Assembly (NCBI RefSeq): GCF_002099425.1
Contig: NW_018343953.1
Coordinates: 9,434,001-9,498,000 of the forward strand
Reading direction: 5' to 3'
DNA length: 64,000 nt
Source: Phascolarctos cinereus
Lineage: Eukaryota > Chordata > Mammalia > Diprotodontia > Phascolarctidae
Shown piece after piece: positions 1-10,745 of this stretch; position 1 is the first letter of the stretch; each line of letters begins with the position of its first letter. The position numbers and the translations under genes were made by a program. The notes beneath the pieces are model-generated. The model was not told where the DNA came from and did no database searches. It saw nothing but the letters and a program-made list of their open reading frames with translations.

Positions 1-779
1 AAAATCGCAAATCCTTAGCCACAAATCTACAGTCAATTCTCTTTTATTCCATGGTAATTTAAGTGGATAGCAGGCCCTTAATTATCAGCTTTCTGTATTT
101 ACAAGGACCTCTTCATTCATCTACAATGCCATTTGAGGTCTATCTCCAGGTACATAAAAGATTAGAAGGACCAGTATCAATTCTGTGTTTCCTTTATACA
201 TCAGTTATTAACTTCTGAATAAATTTTCAATCTATTATTTCTGTTTATTTGTTCCTTCTCACCCCATAACTTCTAGAATTGAACAAAATCTCAATTTTTT
301 TCAGTTGTGCCTTCACTAATTTTCACAGCTACTAATTTAGTTCCTCAATTCCTCACATTATTATTTTGAAATAGGACCTGGAAAGGACATGAGAGATTAT
401 CAAATCAAACTCCTTTGTTTTAATTAATGAGCCCAGAGATATTCTTGAGACTTGCTCTAGGTGACATGACTGGTTGTCTGTTACTACCTCAAAGAGGAGA
501 GTGACCTATACACAAAAATATCTTTCTCCTGCATTGTTTGCCTTTTATCACTCTACCTTGGATCGGACATTGACATACAGCATAAACAAACAACAGCAGG
601 ATTATTTTAGAATTTAGGATCTCACCAGGTAGAACTACTGGATTATGTATTATATTTTTAAAATTTCTTTCAGTAGATATCTTTCCCTCCAATCTCATAA
701 AGTACAAAAATACTTCGTTCTCACCTTCAGTGAAGAAAAGACATGATGGCATAGTAACCATAACGATAAACTGCAGTTC
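1..779. other. AT-rich sequence without recognised features
   Basis: I see no SINE, LINE, exon or RNA gene here that I can name. The open frames on the minus strand are short, with no domain-like composition or splice context. The last part may already belong to the L1 3' region that follows. Confidence 0.5.
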
Positions 780-1224
780 TGATTTTGGACTAATTTGGCA
801 ATGAATTTGATAAATGTGGAGAAACATGTAAGACTTACATGAATTGACATGAAATGAAGTAAGCAGAGTGAGTAAAATAACATGCATAAGAACTATGACA
901 ATGTAAATGGAATGAATAAACATAAAACAATTAAAAGTGAATGTTGTGAAATTCTAAAGAAGAAATTTGGCCCTAAGGAAAAGAGGTGAGAAAACATTTC
1001 TTCTTACTCCTTTATAATGATGAGAAATCTATGGATGTGTAAGAAAAAATATAGACAGATACTTCAGATAAGTTTTGTAATTATGTTTTCTCTCTGTTTT
1101 TCTATTTTTCTTTAAAATTGTTTTTTGTGATATAGGATGGTTGTGTGAGTGGGAAGATGATGGAATATCAGGGAGAAATCTGGGCAGTTAAAAACATGAG
1201 AAATAAAAAAATATTACATACTTA
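780..1224 (+). mobile_element. L1 3' end (3'UTR), sense, 5'-truncated
   Basis: The text around 'acttacatgaattgacatg', 'gaagtaagcagagtgag' and 'gaatgttgtgaaattc' follows the marsupial L1 3'UTR pattern. That pattern runs from 'gacttacatgaactgatg' through 'gaagtgagcagaac' to a stretch around 'aatgttgtgaaat'. It ends in A-rich sequence and an ATAC-type microsatellite, as expected of a LINE tail. No ORF2 coding remains. The call rests on recalled consensus only. Confidence 0.55.
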
Positions 1225-1249
1225 TATATTTATATAGGAATCCATATCT

Positions 1250-1292
1250 CTATGCACATACACATACATATGCATACATACATACATAGATA
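1250..1292. repeat. ATAC/ATGC microsatellite
   Basis: Imperfect four-base repeats (catacatacatacata) lie directly downstream of the L1 tail and probably grew from its A-rich end. Confidence 0.8.
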
Positions 1293-1474
1293 AGTTTGCA
1301 GAAAGAGGAGGGGAAGGGGGAGAGCTTGGGAGAGAAAGAGTCTATAAATTGGTCATATCTGAAAACATGCCTCATTCTATCCCTACAAGTGACCAACTTT
1401 CCACTAGGAAGGGAGAGGAATATTCTCTGAAGACACAAATTGGAGTTCCAGTGCCTTTTAACTTTGTTTTCTGT

Positions 1475-1692
1475 GGTATATTGGTTAGAGAGCTGGTTCT
1501 GTAGTCAGGAAGATCTGGGTTCAAGTGCTGTTTCTGATATACTGGCTGTGTTACCCTGATTAAGTCATTTAATCTCTCATCACTCTTAAGCAACTCTCTT
1601 AAGACCATAATTGGGAGAGAAGGTTCTGACCTCCATTTGTAGAGGAAGTTTCCTCAACTAGGAGTTCCATATATCAATAAAATCACAGGTCT
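1475..1692 (+). mobile_element. tRNA-headed marsupial SINE, variant tail
   Basis: It has a tRNA-like head and a B-box-like 'gggttcaag', followed by 'ggctgtgttaccctgattaagtca'-type core wording in decayed form. The tail contains 'gcaactctcttaagac' and 'gaggaagtttcctcaac', and ends near 'atcaataaaatcacagg'. The tail differs from the L3-like tails of most SINEs in this window and resembles the copy at 5.8 kb. It abuts the antisense L1 that follows. Confidence 0.7.
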
Positions 1693-4600
1693 AATCTCTC
1701 TTCCTTTCCTTTACATTTGTTGGGCAAACCATTTTCTTCCTTATGCTCAATTTATTCTGCATCTGTTCATATAAGTTTTCCTAAGTTTCTCTGAATACTT
1801 CATAGTTGCCATTTAGTGGCACGATAATATTCTTTTACATTTGTACACCATAATTCTGCTATTCCCATTTGATAGACACTCGCTTTGTTGTTTTTTAAAT
1901 CATACTTCTAATTTTTCTATCACAAAAACTAATGCTATAACTTCTTAAAATCTGTTGGACTTTTTCTTCGGTCTTTAACCATCTTAGAATACACGCTTAA
2001 TAATGGCAAATGGTAGGTCAAAGGTTCTATATGGTTTAGTGATTTTTTTCTACCATAATTCCAAATTCTACCATAGTTTTCCAGGACAGAAATGCAGATT
2101 CAGTGTAACAACCTTGCATATATAACTGTATCTCTGTAGTTCCTTCATTATTTTCATTTGCATTTCTCTTATATTCATTATAGTTGTTGATAATTTTAAT
2201 CCTTCTTGTGAAAAAGATTAATGACTCATCCTTGGATGTTTCTATCAATTCCTTATTTAACTTGAATATTAGCACTTTATCAGATAGCATTTTATCATGT
2301 AAATTTATCCCAATTAATTACTCTCTTTCTATTCTAATTACATTGATTGCTCATACAAAATATTTTAAGTTTTAGACATTTGAAATTGTTTCTTTTATCT
2401 TTGATACCCTCAACTTTAAGAATATTTCCTCTTGGCATATCTGTTACTCATATGATCTCTTATGTTTATAATTTTCCTAATATTGAACCATCCTTGAATT
2501 TTTATATTAAGCCTACATATGATAAATAATTTTTGAACAAATTTTGTGGCTTCTTTTTGACTCAGTGTTTTTTGTTTGATGTATATTTGATTAATGCATT
2601 GATATTTATTTTTCATTGATGTGGATTGGTGATATTGGTCACAAATGTACATATATATGGCATATATATTACTTTTAAGTTTAATCTACATTTTTTCCAT
2701 CACTTTCTTAAGTCTAAACAATCAAGAAAACAAATCAAGACCTGATTTGCAGTGTTGTCAATTTCTGAAGGGTAAATATGCACACTGAACATTTAACAAT
2801 CAGCTCTCTTGAGTTAGTTTGAGCTGAATAAACCACGCCTCTTTGGGAATTGATTTATATTATAGTAAATGTATTTATTCTGAGAGTGAATTATTGTTAT
2901 TTTTTTATTTTTTATTCAATTAATTTTTTTTGTATTTTAAAGTTTTACAAATATTCTCTTTCTAAAGTTTTTTGTTTTGGTGGTATGTAATTGAGCATAA
3001 TTCTTGCTGATAATTTCATTTTTCCTTGAATTTTTGTCAGTTTTCCATTTACATTTTTATATTGGTGACTGACTTGGTTTTCCTTTTTTTTCCCCCTTTA
3101 TCCTCCCTTCTCCCTCTCTGTCTATCAAACTAGACAATGTTATATGAATTTTATTGATCTTAAAAAACTCTTTTATTTATATTACTATCATTTCTCAATG
3201 ACCTCTAACTACCCATGGAAACTTCCTATCTTAAGAGACATACTTAAGGAAATCAAATGAGAAAATTGCTCATTACCATTTTTGTTGTTCAATTTTATTT
3301 TTCTTTAAATAATTTCTAGTTTGTGCTTATTTGCAAATTGTTGTGTTCATTTTCTCTTATCTTCTTTTAGTTTATGGCTCAATTTGCTTAACTTTTTTTT
3401 TTTGATGTAATTGTTTCTTGTTCCTCATTCAAGAGGAACTTGTAACTTGATAAAGCAGCAAGTATAACTCATTCAATTTTGGGATCATATTATTCTGTTT
3501 AGTTAAAAATATTTTCCTCAACTTATAGCACTGATTAATTTTTAGGCATTCTGATGAAGTGTGTATTTAATGTTTTTGTTCTCATGCATTTGTTCAGGAA
3601 TTCTTTAGAGCTTGGTACATGATTAGATTTTATAAAGATGTCATATATGACTAAAACACATGTGTATGCTCCTTGTGTTTCAGATTCAGTATTGCCAAAG
3701 GTCAGTCATATATTTTATCTAATATTTCGTTGAGATCTTTCAGGATTTTTTAATTTACATTTCCCTTACATTTGTCTAGATGTATAAGGGCATATTGAAA
3801 TTATTGTTTTGGTATCTAGATCATGGTTTCTTAACTTCTGTTTGTTTTGTCAAGGAATCCTTCACAGCTTGATGAAGGCTATAAACTATATCTCAAAATA
3901 ATATTTTTAAATGCATAAAATAAAATACAAATGATTCCAAAGGAAACAAATTGTATTGAAATATAATTATCAATATTTTTTTTTAATTCATAGACCTCAG
4001 GCCAAGAACCCTGATCTAGAGCAGCTTGTAGTTGGGTTATCCTTCTTTTAATTTGTTAGATGTCATAAATTTGCTAAATACATATTTAATATTTTTTTCA
4101 TTTTCCATGATACCTTTAAATATAAGTTTCCTTGCTTAACTCTCTCAATTATGCCTATTTTTGCTGGTGCTTTGTCTCAGACAATCTTTACTAACTAAAC
4201 TTTTGGGGAATCAGCTGAGACATAGTACATACCATTCTATTCCCTCATTTTAACTCTGTATGATTTTTTGTGTTTCAAGTGTGTTTATTCTATACCACAC
4301 AATTTTGGGTTTAACTTTCTGATCTATCCTATCATTCTCTCAATTTTATGACTTAAGTTCATACCATTCATATTAATGGTTGTGATTTCTAAGTTTGTCT
4401 GTCTTTTTTAGAATTTTGTTTTATTATGAATTTGCCAGTGACTAACAAATATAACATTTTAATATGCAAAGAAGACTAATATAAAGTTTTGAGTAAGAAA
4501 TCATGAATTTCTCTTATAAAGTTTATTCTGTATCTCCCATCCCATCCCCAACCTCTCCTTGTCCACCTCAAATAAGACCAGTTTTAATGATATCTCCACT

Positions 4601-5755
4601 CTTCACAATTCTGCTTCCATGCTTATATAATCGGCTCCTCTGGAACTACAACTATAAGAAAGACCAAGATACTTTTTCCCTTCTGATACTTCTTGAAGAT
4701 ATTTTCATTTTTTTCTCTTCTCTTTATTATTCTTTTAAAACATACTCGTCCATGGCTCTCTTTTTTAACCATTCAGTTATTCTTAGTTAGTAAAATTCTT
4801 AAGAGATAATAGTCTCTTCCCCCCCCTTGATGATGTAAGCAATTAATCATTATCTATCACTTTTGAATTGCTCACATGGTTTTTTAACATTTTACATTCT
4901 CTTGTCTCTTGGGTTTGTATTTCAATGATTCTACTTAGTTCTGTTTTTCTTGATAGGAATGATTAGAAATAATTGATTTCATTAAAAATCCTTTATTTCT
5001 CCCTGTAAAATTATGCTCAAATTCACAAGATATGTTATGCTTGAGTATAATTTTTTTTGGCAAATCACTCTAATATTTCCTTTCCTTTCTAATATTTTCT
5101 GCATAATCTTGAGTGATTCTGATGTTTTTTTTAAAAAACAATCTGTCTCTTCTTGTGCACTTTTTAAAAAAAATTCGTATAAACTGCTATTGCTGAAATT
5201 GACAGTCATATTTAAAAGTATGTTCAATTTGGATTTTTTTTCAGGTGTTGTGACTTCTAAATTCCTTCTATCTTCACACTTTAACTTTTGTTTCCATGAG
5301 TTCTGGACAGTTTTCTCCTCTTATTTCTTGAAATGTGAGATCTGAGTTATTGGTTTCATCATGCTTTTTCAGGAGGGTAATTATTCTTAAATTCATTTCT
5401 TTTCAATCTGTTTTCTAAGTCAGTTGTATTTTTTATTGCAGATACCTCATATATTATTCCAGTATTTTTGGTATTTTCACATTGCTATAATTTTTTATTG
5501 TATCAGCCTGTCTTTGTACTCTGCTCCCTAAATTTTATTTTTCAGGCAATTTATTCATTTTTCAATGTTTTCCAAATTGTAGTCTAAGTTGTTTATTCAT
5601 TTTCCAAGATTTTTTCTCATGAGCTCTAATTCCACTTCTTTTCTTTTACTTCCTTCTAGAAGGCTTTACATCCTCTCTGAGTATTTGTCATCAATCCATT
5701 TTTTCCCATAGTTTTCTTGCTTTGAAATTTTATCTGATAGTTCATTTAAAACATA
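1693..5755 (-). mobile_element. Long decayed L1, antisense
   Basis: Reading leftward, the element shows an ORF1-like coiled-coil region at about 5750-5000 and a linker. ORF2 endonuclease-like sequence follows at about 4480-3500 (matching words near 'gaatcagctgagacatagta' and 'tgtgtttcaagtgtgtt'). The reverse-transcriptase C-terminal region and 3'UTR lie at about 2700-1700 (for example 'catttgcatttctct', 'actttatcagatag', 'attccattac'-like text). All frames are broken many times, so it is dead. About 4 kb of a full-length L1 survives. A hAT MITE lies within it at 3822-4013. Positions 2690-2860 do not fit L1 and may be another insertion. Assignment to L1 is firm; the subfamily is unknown. Confidence 0.75.
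3822..4013. mobile_element. hAT-type MITE inside L1, 8-bp target duplication
   Basis: The ends read 'catggtttcttaac' on the left and 'gccaagaaccctg' on the right, which are inverted copies of each other. They are flanked by 'atctagat' (3814-3821) and 'atctagag' (4014-4021), a 7/8 match at the 8-bp size typical of hAT transposition. No transposase is encoded. The 192-bp length fits a non-autonomous element mobilised in trans. Confidence 0.75.
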
Positions 5756-5764
5756 GCATATCTA

Positions 5765-5965
5765 TAAAGAATGGTACAGTGGATAGAGTCTGCTTCAAAG
5801 GCAAAAAGACATGGGTTCAAACCCTACCTCTCACATATATTGGCTACAGGGCCCACAGCAAGTCATTTAACTTCTCAGTTCCAGAGGCAGCTCAGCCTAA
5901 AAATTACATTAGTAGAGGGGTTTCTTCATTGCAAAATTCCTTGACCCAGCTCTACGACTCTTTCA
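5765..5965 (+). mobile_element. tRNA-headed marsupial SINE, variant tail
   Basis: It contains 'ggtacagtggatagag', a B-box-like 'gggttcaaacc' and 'caagtcatttaacttctcag'. The tail around 'gaggggtttcttcattgc' belongs to the same variant as the copy at 1475-1692. It sits at the 5' edge of the antisense L1. Confidence 0.7.
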
Positions 5966-6167
5966 AGCAAAGTATTTCCTTTGGTCTGAATTTGTTTGGA
6001 TGATTATCTTAAAGCTCTTTAATGCTACATATGTAGATTTAGCTTTGAGACTACATTGTTTTCCACTTTGATCTGTTTTTCAGATCAACTGCAAAGAAAA
6101 TTCCGCATTCAGATAAAAGTGTGATGTATACAGAACAAGGAAGGCTGTAGTCCCAAATGGAATATGT

Positions 6168-6221
6168 GTGTGTATGTATATGTATGTATGTATGTATGTG
6201 TGTATATATATACATATATAT

Positions 6222-6264
<43 letters not shown>

Positions 6265-6266
6265 AT
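6168..6266. repeat. TATG/TG/TA compound microsatellite
   Basis: About 100 bp of interleaved tatg, tg and ta repeats. Short spurious frames across it are not genes. Confidence 0.9.
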
Positions 6267-6274
6267 ATCATGAT

Positions 6275-6385
6275 TACTCTATGTTAACAACTGTGCTAAT
6301 TTCTGAGGATACGAATATAAATGCTAGGCTCCCTAACATTAATAAGCTTAGATTTAACTAGAGAGAGACAACACATAATGTCAAA
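6275..6385 (-). mobile_element. L2 3' end, antisense
   Basis: 'aactgtgctaatttctgaggatac' and 'gagagacaacacataatg' are decayed reverse complements of the L2 3' end ('gtatccccagcgcttagcaca' and the upstream 'gttgtctc' segment). Confidence 0.5.
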
Positions 6386-6975
6386 GGGATGGCCAGGGAA
6401 GAGTGTTTTAGTATGAGAAGTACAGGGATAATGAGTGGAGCGAAAAGGAAGTCAGCATAACCTTTCCAGGAGTAACGGTGGAGTTGATTTCATTACTGCT
6501 CCCAGAGCCAGGTATAAAATGATGGGTGGAGGTAAAGTCTGGCAGTAGCAGGAAAGATGGCAAGAAGTTGGTTGGACTAAAGCACTGTCCAGTCTGGCAC
6601 CAATCAAGTCAGTATGGCACCAGGACAAGAGTTTTAAAGCTGAGTAACTTAGCTCTTTCAGTACATGGTCTCTGAGATGGAGCAGGGCTGTAGTGGATGG
6701 CCTGGGTGAAATAGGATCAATTCTTGGGTCCTGTTAAGGTGATTTTCTTCATATCACCAATGATGCATTTAAACACTTTAGTACTATTCTTAGTGGCATA
6801 GACATCATTATTCCTAATTTGTTTTCTTATTAACCAGGTTTGTTTGTTTGTTTTTTGCTTAGTTGAGCTCTTCTTATTGCCCGTGGCAATGGCTTGGCTT
6901 CTACCTCCCCAGCACCCCCCCAAAAAATAATGCTGAACAGAAATGTCACTCCACTCTGTCTGAGTCCCCACTGCA
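6386..6975. other. Unassigned sequence, moderately GC-rich
   Basis: No exon or RNA gene is seen. The wording at 6386-6700 ('gatggcaagaagttgg', 'ccagtctggcacc') has the feel of an old dispersed repeat, but I cannot name the family. Confidence 0.4.
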
Positions 6976-7562
6976 GGATCAGCATGGCTGTCCCTTCCTT
7001 GTCATCCCTATCATTATTCACTTTATCCCTTCTTCCCAGGATGTTCAGGTTTGGACTCTGGCTATCACCACTGCCAGTTGTTAGTCTCTGGACCAACTTT
7101 TCCACATGTGATTAATTTGTGCCATTGTTCATTCATTGTTCATCTTCTCAGTGCTTTGCCTCCTCCTATACTCCTGTGCTTTTTATGTCATTCCTCTTTC
7201 TACTCATTATGATGCTAATGTTCACTCAAGGTCTTTTTCAAGTTTTACCTTCTCCTTGAAAATTTTTCTGGCCACTCTAACCTACGTTGACCTCTCTTCT
7301 CTGACCTCCTTTAGCAATTATTGCCTATAAGCCACATTTTTATACTTAATCATATAGTATATAATACTATATTATACTATCTTGTATTCCTTTCTATTTT
7401 TTTTCTTGGGCTTAAGTCTTATCTCCCTGGCCCACATGGTGAACTCTCTGAGAGCAAGATCTGTGTTTTTTATTTTTCTTGGATACTATACAGGTTCAAA
7501 GAATTTAGTAGTGCTAGACACATAGCAGATACTCAAAAAATATTTATTGATTGAGTCATTCA
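6976..7562 (+). mobile_element. L2 LINE 3' region
   Basis: Pyrimidine-rich L2 wording leads into the L2 3'UTR signature: 'ctctctgagagcaagatctg', then 'gctagacacatagcagatac' and 'aaatatttattgattga', a decayed form of the 'gcctggcacatagtaggcgc' end. Frames are broken. This is an old mammalian LINE with no surviving function. Confidence 0.7.
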
Positions 7563-8433
7563 TGAATCCATTTCACTGCTTATGCATCCACATCATATGT
7601 TGCTGTGCTATTAGAGCACATTTGGGTTGTGCAGAGGTAAGACTAATCATCTATTTTTTTTTCTTTTTTTGATGGTTATGAGAAATTTGAATTTATCCAG
7701 TAAAAGGGGAAAAGGCTGCAATACCTTTTTTCCTAAATCACCATTAATTAAAACTCTGACTCATAGTCCACACGAAATATTTCTTTAGGCACATTGCTTG
7801 CACACACCCCTAAAAACAGGTGTCAAAACACATTAAAGACTGGGCTTCCTTAAACATCAAAGAAAGCTCTTTTCTTTCTTCCCTTAAGCTTTACTACAAA
7901 GCCTGTAAACCTGTCTACACCATGTGTCAACTGGATTATTGGTCAAGCATATAGTTTTTTCAGGTGCCATCCACATTCATGATCTATTTTTCTCATTTGC
8001 ATGTGTGAAATCTAGACAAAATTGAATATATTATTCCAGTGGCCAAAGCAATATCAGCATTGCAGGTGAATTACTAGGTATTTCCATAGTACAACACAAA
8101 GTACCATCTTATGTAGCAAAAGACAGAGAGAGACAGAGAGAGAGAAACTATGTGCAGAAATCTGGGTCCCATTCCCCCTACTCTGATATGTATATAACAT
8201 CATGAAAGCACAAAGACAAAAGACTAATAATGAGATTTAATATCATGCCACATATCTGAATTGGAAATTTCTGAGGGCCCTTTGTAGTCTCTGTTTTGGT
8301 AAATTACCATAGGGATTTAGAGGTCACTTCATAAGAAAAATCACTGTCTTCTGATATTACCACAAGTTATTGAACAATAAAGATATAATGGGATGGATGT
8401 TGACTATGTAACAACCTTCTAACCTTAACAACA
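7563..8433. other. Unique sequence, no recognised features
   Basis: No coding potential or repeat family was recognised, apart from a short 'gagacagagag' purine run near 8125-8150. Confidence 0.5.
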
Positions 8434-8510
8434 GCTTCTCTCTCTCTTTTTATTTCTCTCTCTCTTCTTCTTCTTCTTCTTCTTCTTCTTCTTCTTCTTC
8501 TTCTTCTTCT

Positions 8511-8563
<53 letters not shown>

Positions 8564-8566
8564 CTT

Positions 8567-8625
<59 letters not shown>

Positions 8626-8632
8626 CTCCTCT
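8434..8632. repeat. Long CT / CTT compound microsatellite
   Basis: About 200 bp is almost pure pyrimidine on the + strand: (ct)n, then about 17 uninterrupted ttc units (8464-8515), then long (ct)n blocks broken by single-base shifts. The Arg/Glu-rich frame on the minus strand is a translation of the repeat, not a protein. Confidence 0.95.
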
Positions 8633-8654
8633 TATGTCAGATTGGGATGCAATA

Positions 8655-8855
8655 CAATGCAATACAAAAGCAGGCTGGATTTGAAATCATGGGAACTGGG
8701 TTTGAAATTGTGCTCTTTCACTTACTGCCTGCATGGCTTTGGGCAAATTATAAACTCTTGGTGCCTTGATTTCTTCATCTTTAATATGATAGGGCTATAA
8801 TAGATGAGATTTAAGGATTCTCCAGTTCTAAACCCGTGGTCCTATGAACTTATAA
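8655..8855 (+). mobile_element. MIR3-like CORE-SINE
   Basis: It contains 'ctgggtttgaaattg', 'ggctttgggcaaatta', a decayed 'cctcagtttcctcatctg' core and the L3-like tail 'agttctaaacccgtggtcctatga'. The tRNA head is partly lost. Confidence 0.75.
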
Positions 8856-9240
8856 TATCATAGCACAGTCTGGGACTGTCCAGCTCTACACGACATAGAA
8901 CTAGCACTCTCTCATGCCACTCATTGAACCTCCACTTTTGAAGTGTCTCCCTCAAGTTACTGTGTGTGTTTCCTATAAGCTTTCAATAGCTGAGGAGGTG
9001 AGGGCTGCAAGGAGGGACAGTGCCAATCACAGGGTTCTTAGGCTGGTGTCCTGAACTATCTTCCCCAGGATCTGAGGAAAAGGCAATGTTCCAGGTTTCT
9101 TTACAGGCCCAGCACATGCCATCTCTTCTCTCTCCCTCAGGGTGCTTTGCTGGGTCACTGGGTCATAGATCTAGCCTCAGAAAGCATGTAGTTCAAAATC
9201 ATCATAAGGGGACTTGGGGAGGATAAGTTACTTACTCAAG
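8856..9240. other. Unique sequence, no recognised features
   Basis: About 385 bp. A 68-codon open frame is present, but it has no start context, splice sites or recognisable domain. Confidence 0.5.
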
Positions 9241-9244
9241 ATCA

Positions 9245-9425
9245 TCCATGTAGTAAGCATAAGAGATGGAAACGTCTAGTCCCAAACTCTCATTTTGCAA
9301 ATGAGGAAATAGAGGTCCAAAGGGGGTGAAACACTTTCCCAAGACCACATAAAAAGTTATTGGCAGAGGCAAGATTCAAACCCAAATCTGTTTGAACTTA
9401 AGTTTAATAGTTCAATTATGTCATA
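9245..9425 (-). mobile_element. MIR3-like CORE-SINE, antisense
   Basis: 'gcaaatgaggaaatagagg', 'cttgcc'-type wording in decayed form and 'agattcaaacccaaatctg' are the reverse complement of the CORE and tRNA parts. Confidence 0.7.
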
Positions 9426-9635
9426 ATGCAGAAAAACTCTGTAATGTAAAGAAAGGAAAGGAGGTGAAGAATTAAAGGAATTATATGGAGAGCATGATAC
9501 ATGTATATTTTAAAAAGACTGAGTTTATTGGTGTGCTGCTCCCTCAACCAACATGGATTGTAACCCCCCCCACACACATACACCATGATCAATGAATGGT
9601 CTTCATGAGTTGTTTTAGCAACAAAAAAGATCCAC

Positions 9636-9890
9636 TACTAGTTAGCATTTATATAGCGTTTTGAGGTTTGTGAAGAGCTTTATAAATATCTCATTGTGTC
9701 CTCCCAATAACCCTGAGAAGTAGATGCTATTATTATCTCCATCACTCATTTACAGATGAGGCGGAGAAAGATTAACTCACTAGCCCAAGATCACGCAGCC
9801 AATAAATGTCTGGACCATATTTGAAGTCAGGTCTTTCTATTCTGGGTCCAGGGCTCTCTTCCATTGTTCAACCGAACTACCTCTAAATAA
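9636..9890 (-). mobile_element. MIR CORE-SINE, antisense
   Basis: It reads 'gcatttatatagcgttttg', 'gaagtagatgctattattat', 'acagatgaggcgg' and 'agatcacgcagccaata', then a head ending near 'ccaggg'. Reverse-complemented, this is a nearly complete MIR with its L2-like tail. Confidence 0.8.
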
Positions 9891-9984
9891 GCTTCAGCTT
9901 TTGACCATCTCTAAACTAGTTGAGTTACTTTGAGAACAGATACAAAATTCATTACAGGGCCTATTCTCAAAACCTTTTTAGCTA

Positions 9985-10115
9985 TAATGAATAATCATTT
10001 CCTTCTGGGCAGTGATTTTTATGTTTTTTGTCTTTGTGTTACCAGCACCTAGCAAAATGCTTGGCACAAAGGATGAGCTTATTAAATCCTCATTGCTTGA
10101 ATGAACTGGTGGAGC
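9985..10115 (+). mobile_element. L2 3' end
   Basis: 'gttaccagcacctagcaaaa' and 'gcttggcacaaaggatgag', then 'ttgcttgaatgaa', match the L2 terminal segment in order. Confidence 0.75.
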
Positions 10116-10364
10116 CTATCAGAGTTAGTGCTTTGTTGTCAAAGTCTTAATGTACTCAGGGTCATCTTCACTGCCTGTTAAGTCATCAGGGGCTTTAGAA
10201 GAGATATGTCATAAAATGGATGGAAAGTGTTTTCTCCCAAATGATTGAAAAATAATTAAATTTTCCCTTTGTGATGCATAACATAGGCATTTGATAAAGT
10301 GTTTGCCCAGTGAATGAATTAAAAAAAAAAGTTAAAACCAATATATAAAACATAAACTCAAGGA

Positions 10365-10450
10365 ATTTCAGAATTAGAATGGATCTCAATAGGCATCTAG
10401 TACATCTCCATGGTTTACCACATGAGTTAAGACATTCCTAATAAGTAGGT
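10365..10450 (-). mobile_element. MIR3-like SINE tail fragment, antisense
   Basis: 'tcagaattagaatggatctc' and 'aggcatctagtacatctcc' correspond to the reversed L3-like tail ('gaccttagaggtcatctag'). Confidence 0.5.
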
Positions 10451-10659
10451 ATACAGTTTTGTGTGTATTTAGCAGATTCAACTGAAAATCCATTTAGGAA
10501 AGCAAATGTTGTGTCTTGGTCATTAAGATCAGTCAGGAACATCAAACAGAAGCAACCTTGTTTTTTTTGTTTGTTTGTTTGTTTTTGTTCCCCTCCCCCT
10601 CCCCCAGTTAACTTGGGAGTTTACATTGTCTGGTATATACTTATCTATTCTCAAGTCAT

Positions 10660-10745
10660 TTCAGCTTCCTCCAAGAGACTATAAGCACCTTGAGGGCAGG
10701 GATTGTTATGCATTTTTGTCTCTGTATCTCTAGCATCTAATATTA
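10660..10745 (+). mobile_element. L2 3' end
   Basis: 'caccttgagggcagggattg' followed by 'tctctgtatctctagcatc' is the hallmark of the L2 3' end. Confidence 0.8.

Noticed and set aside
489-923. 144-codon minus-strand open frame
   Set aside because: It has AT-rich, hydrophobic, low-information composition, and overlaps sequence that looks like an L1 3' end. No family was recognised.
8450-8662. Arg/Glu-rich open frame on the minus strand
   Set aside because: It is a translation of the CT/CTT microsatellite.
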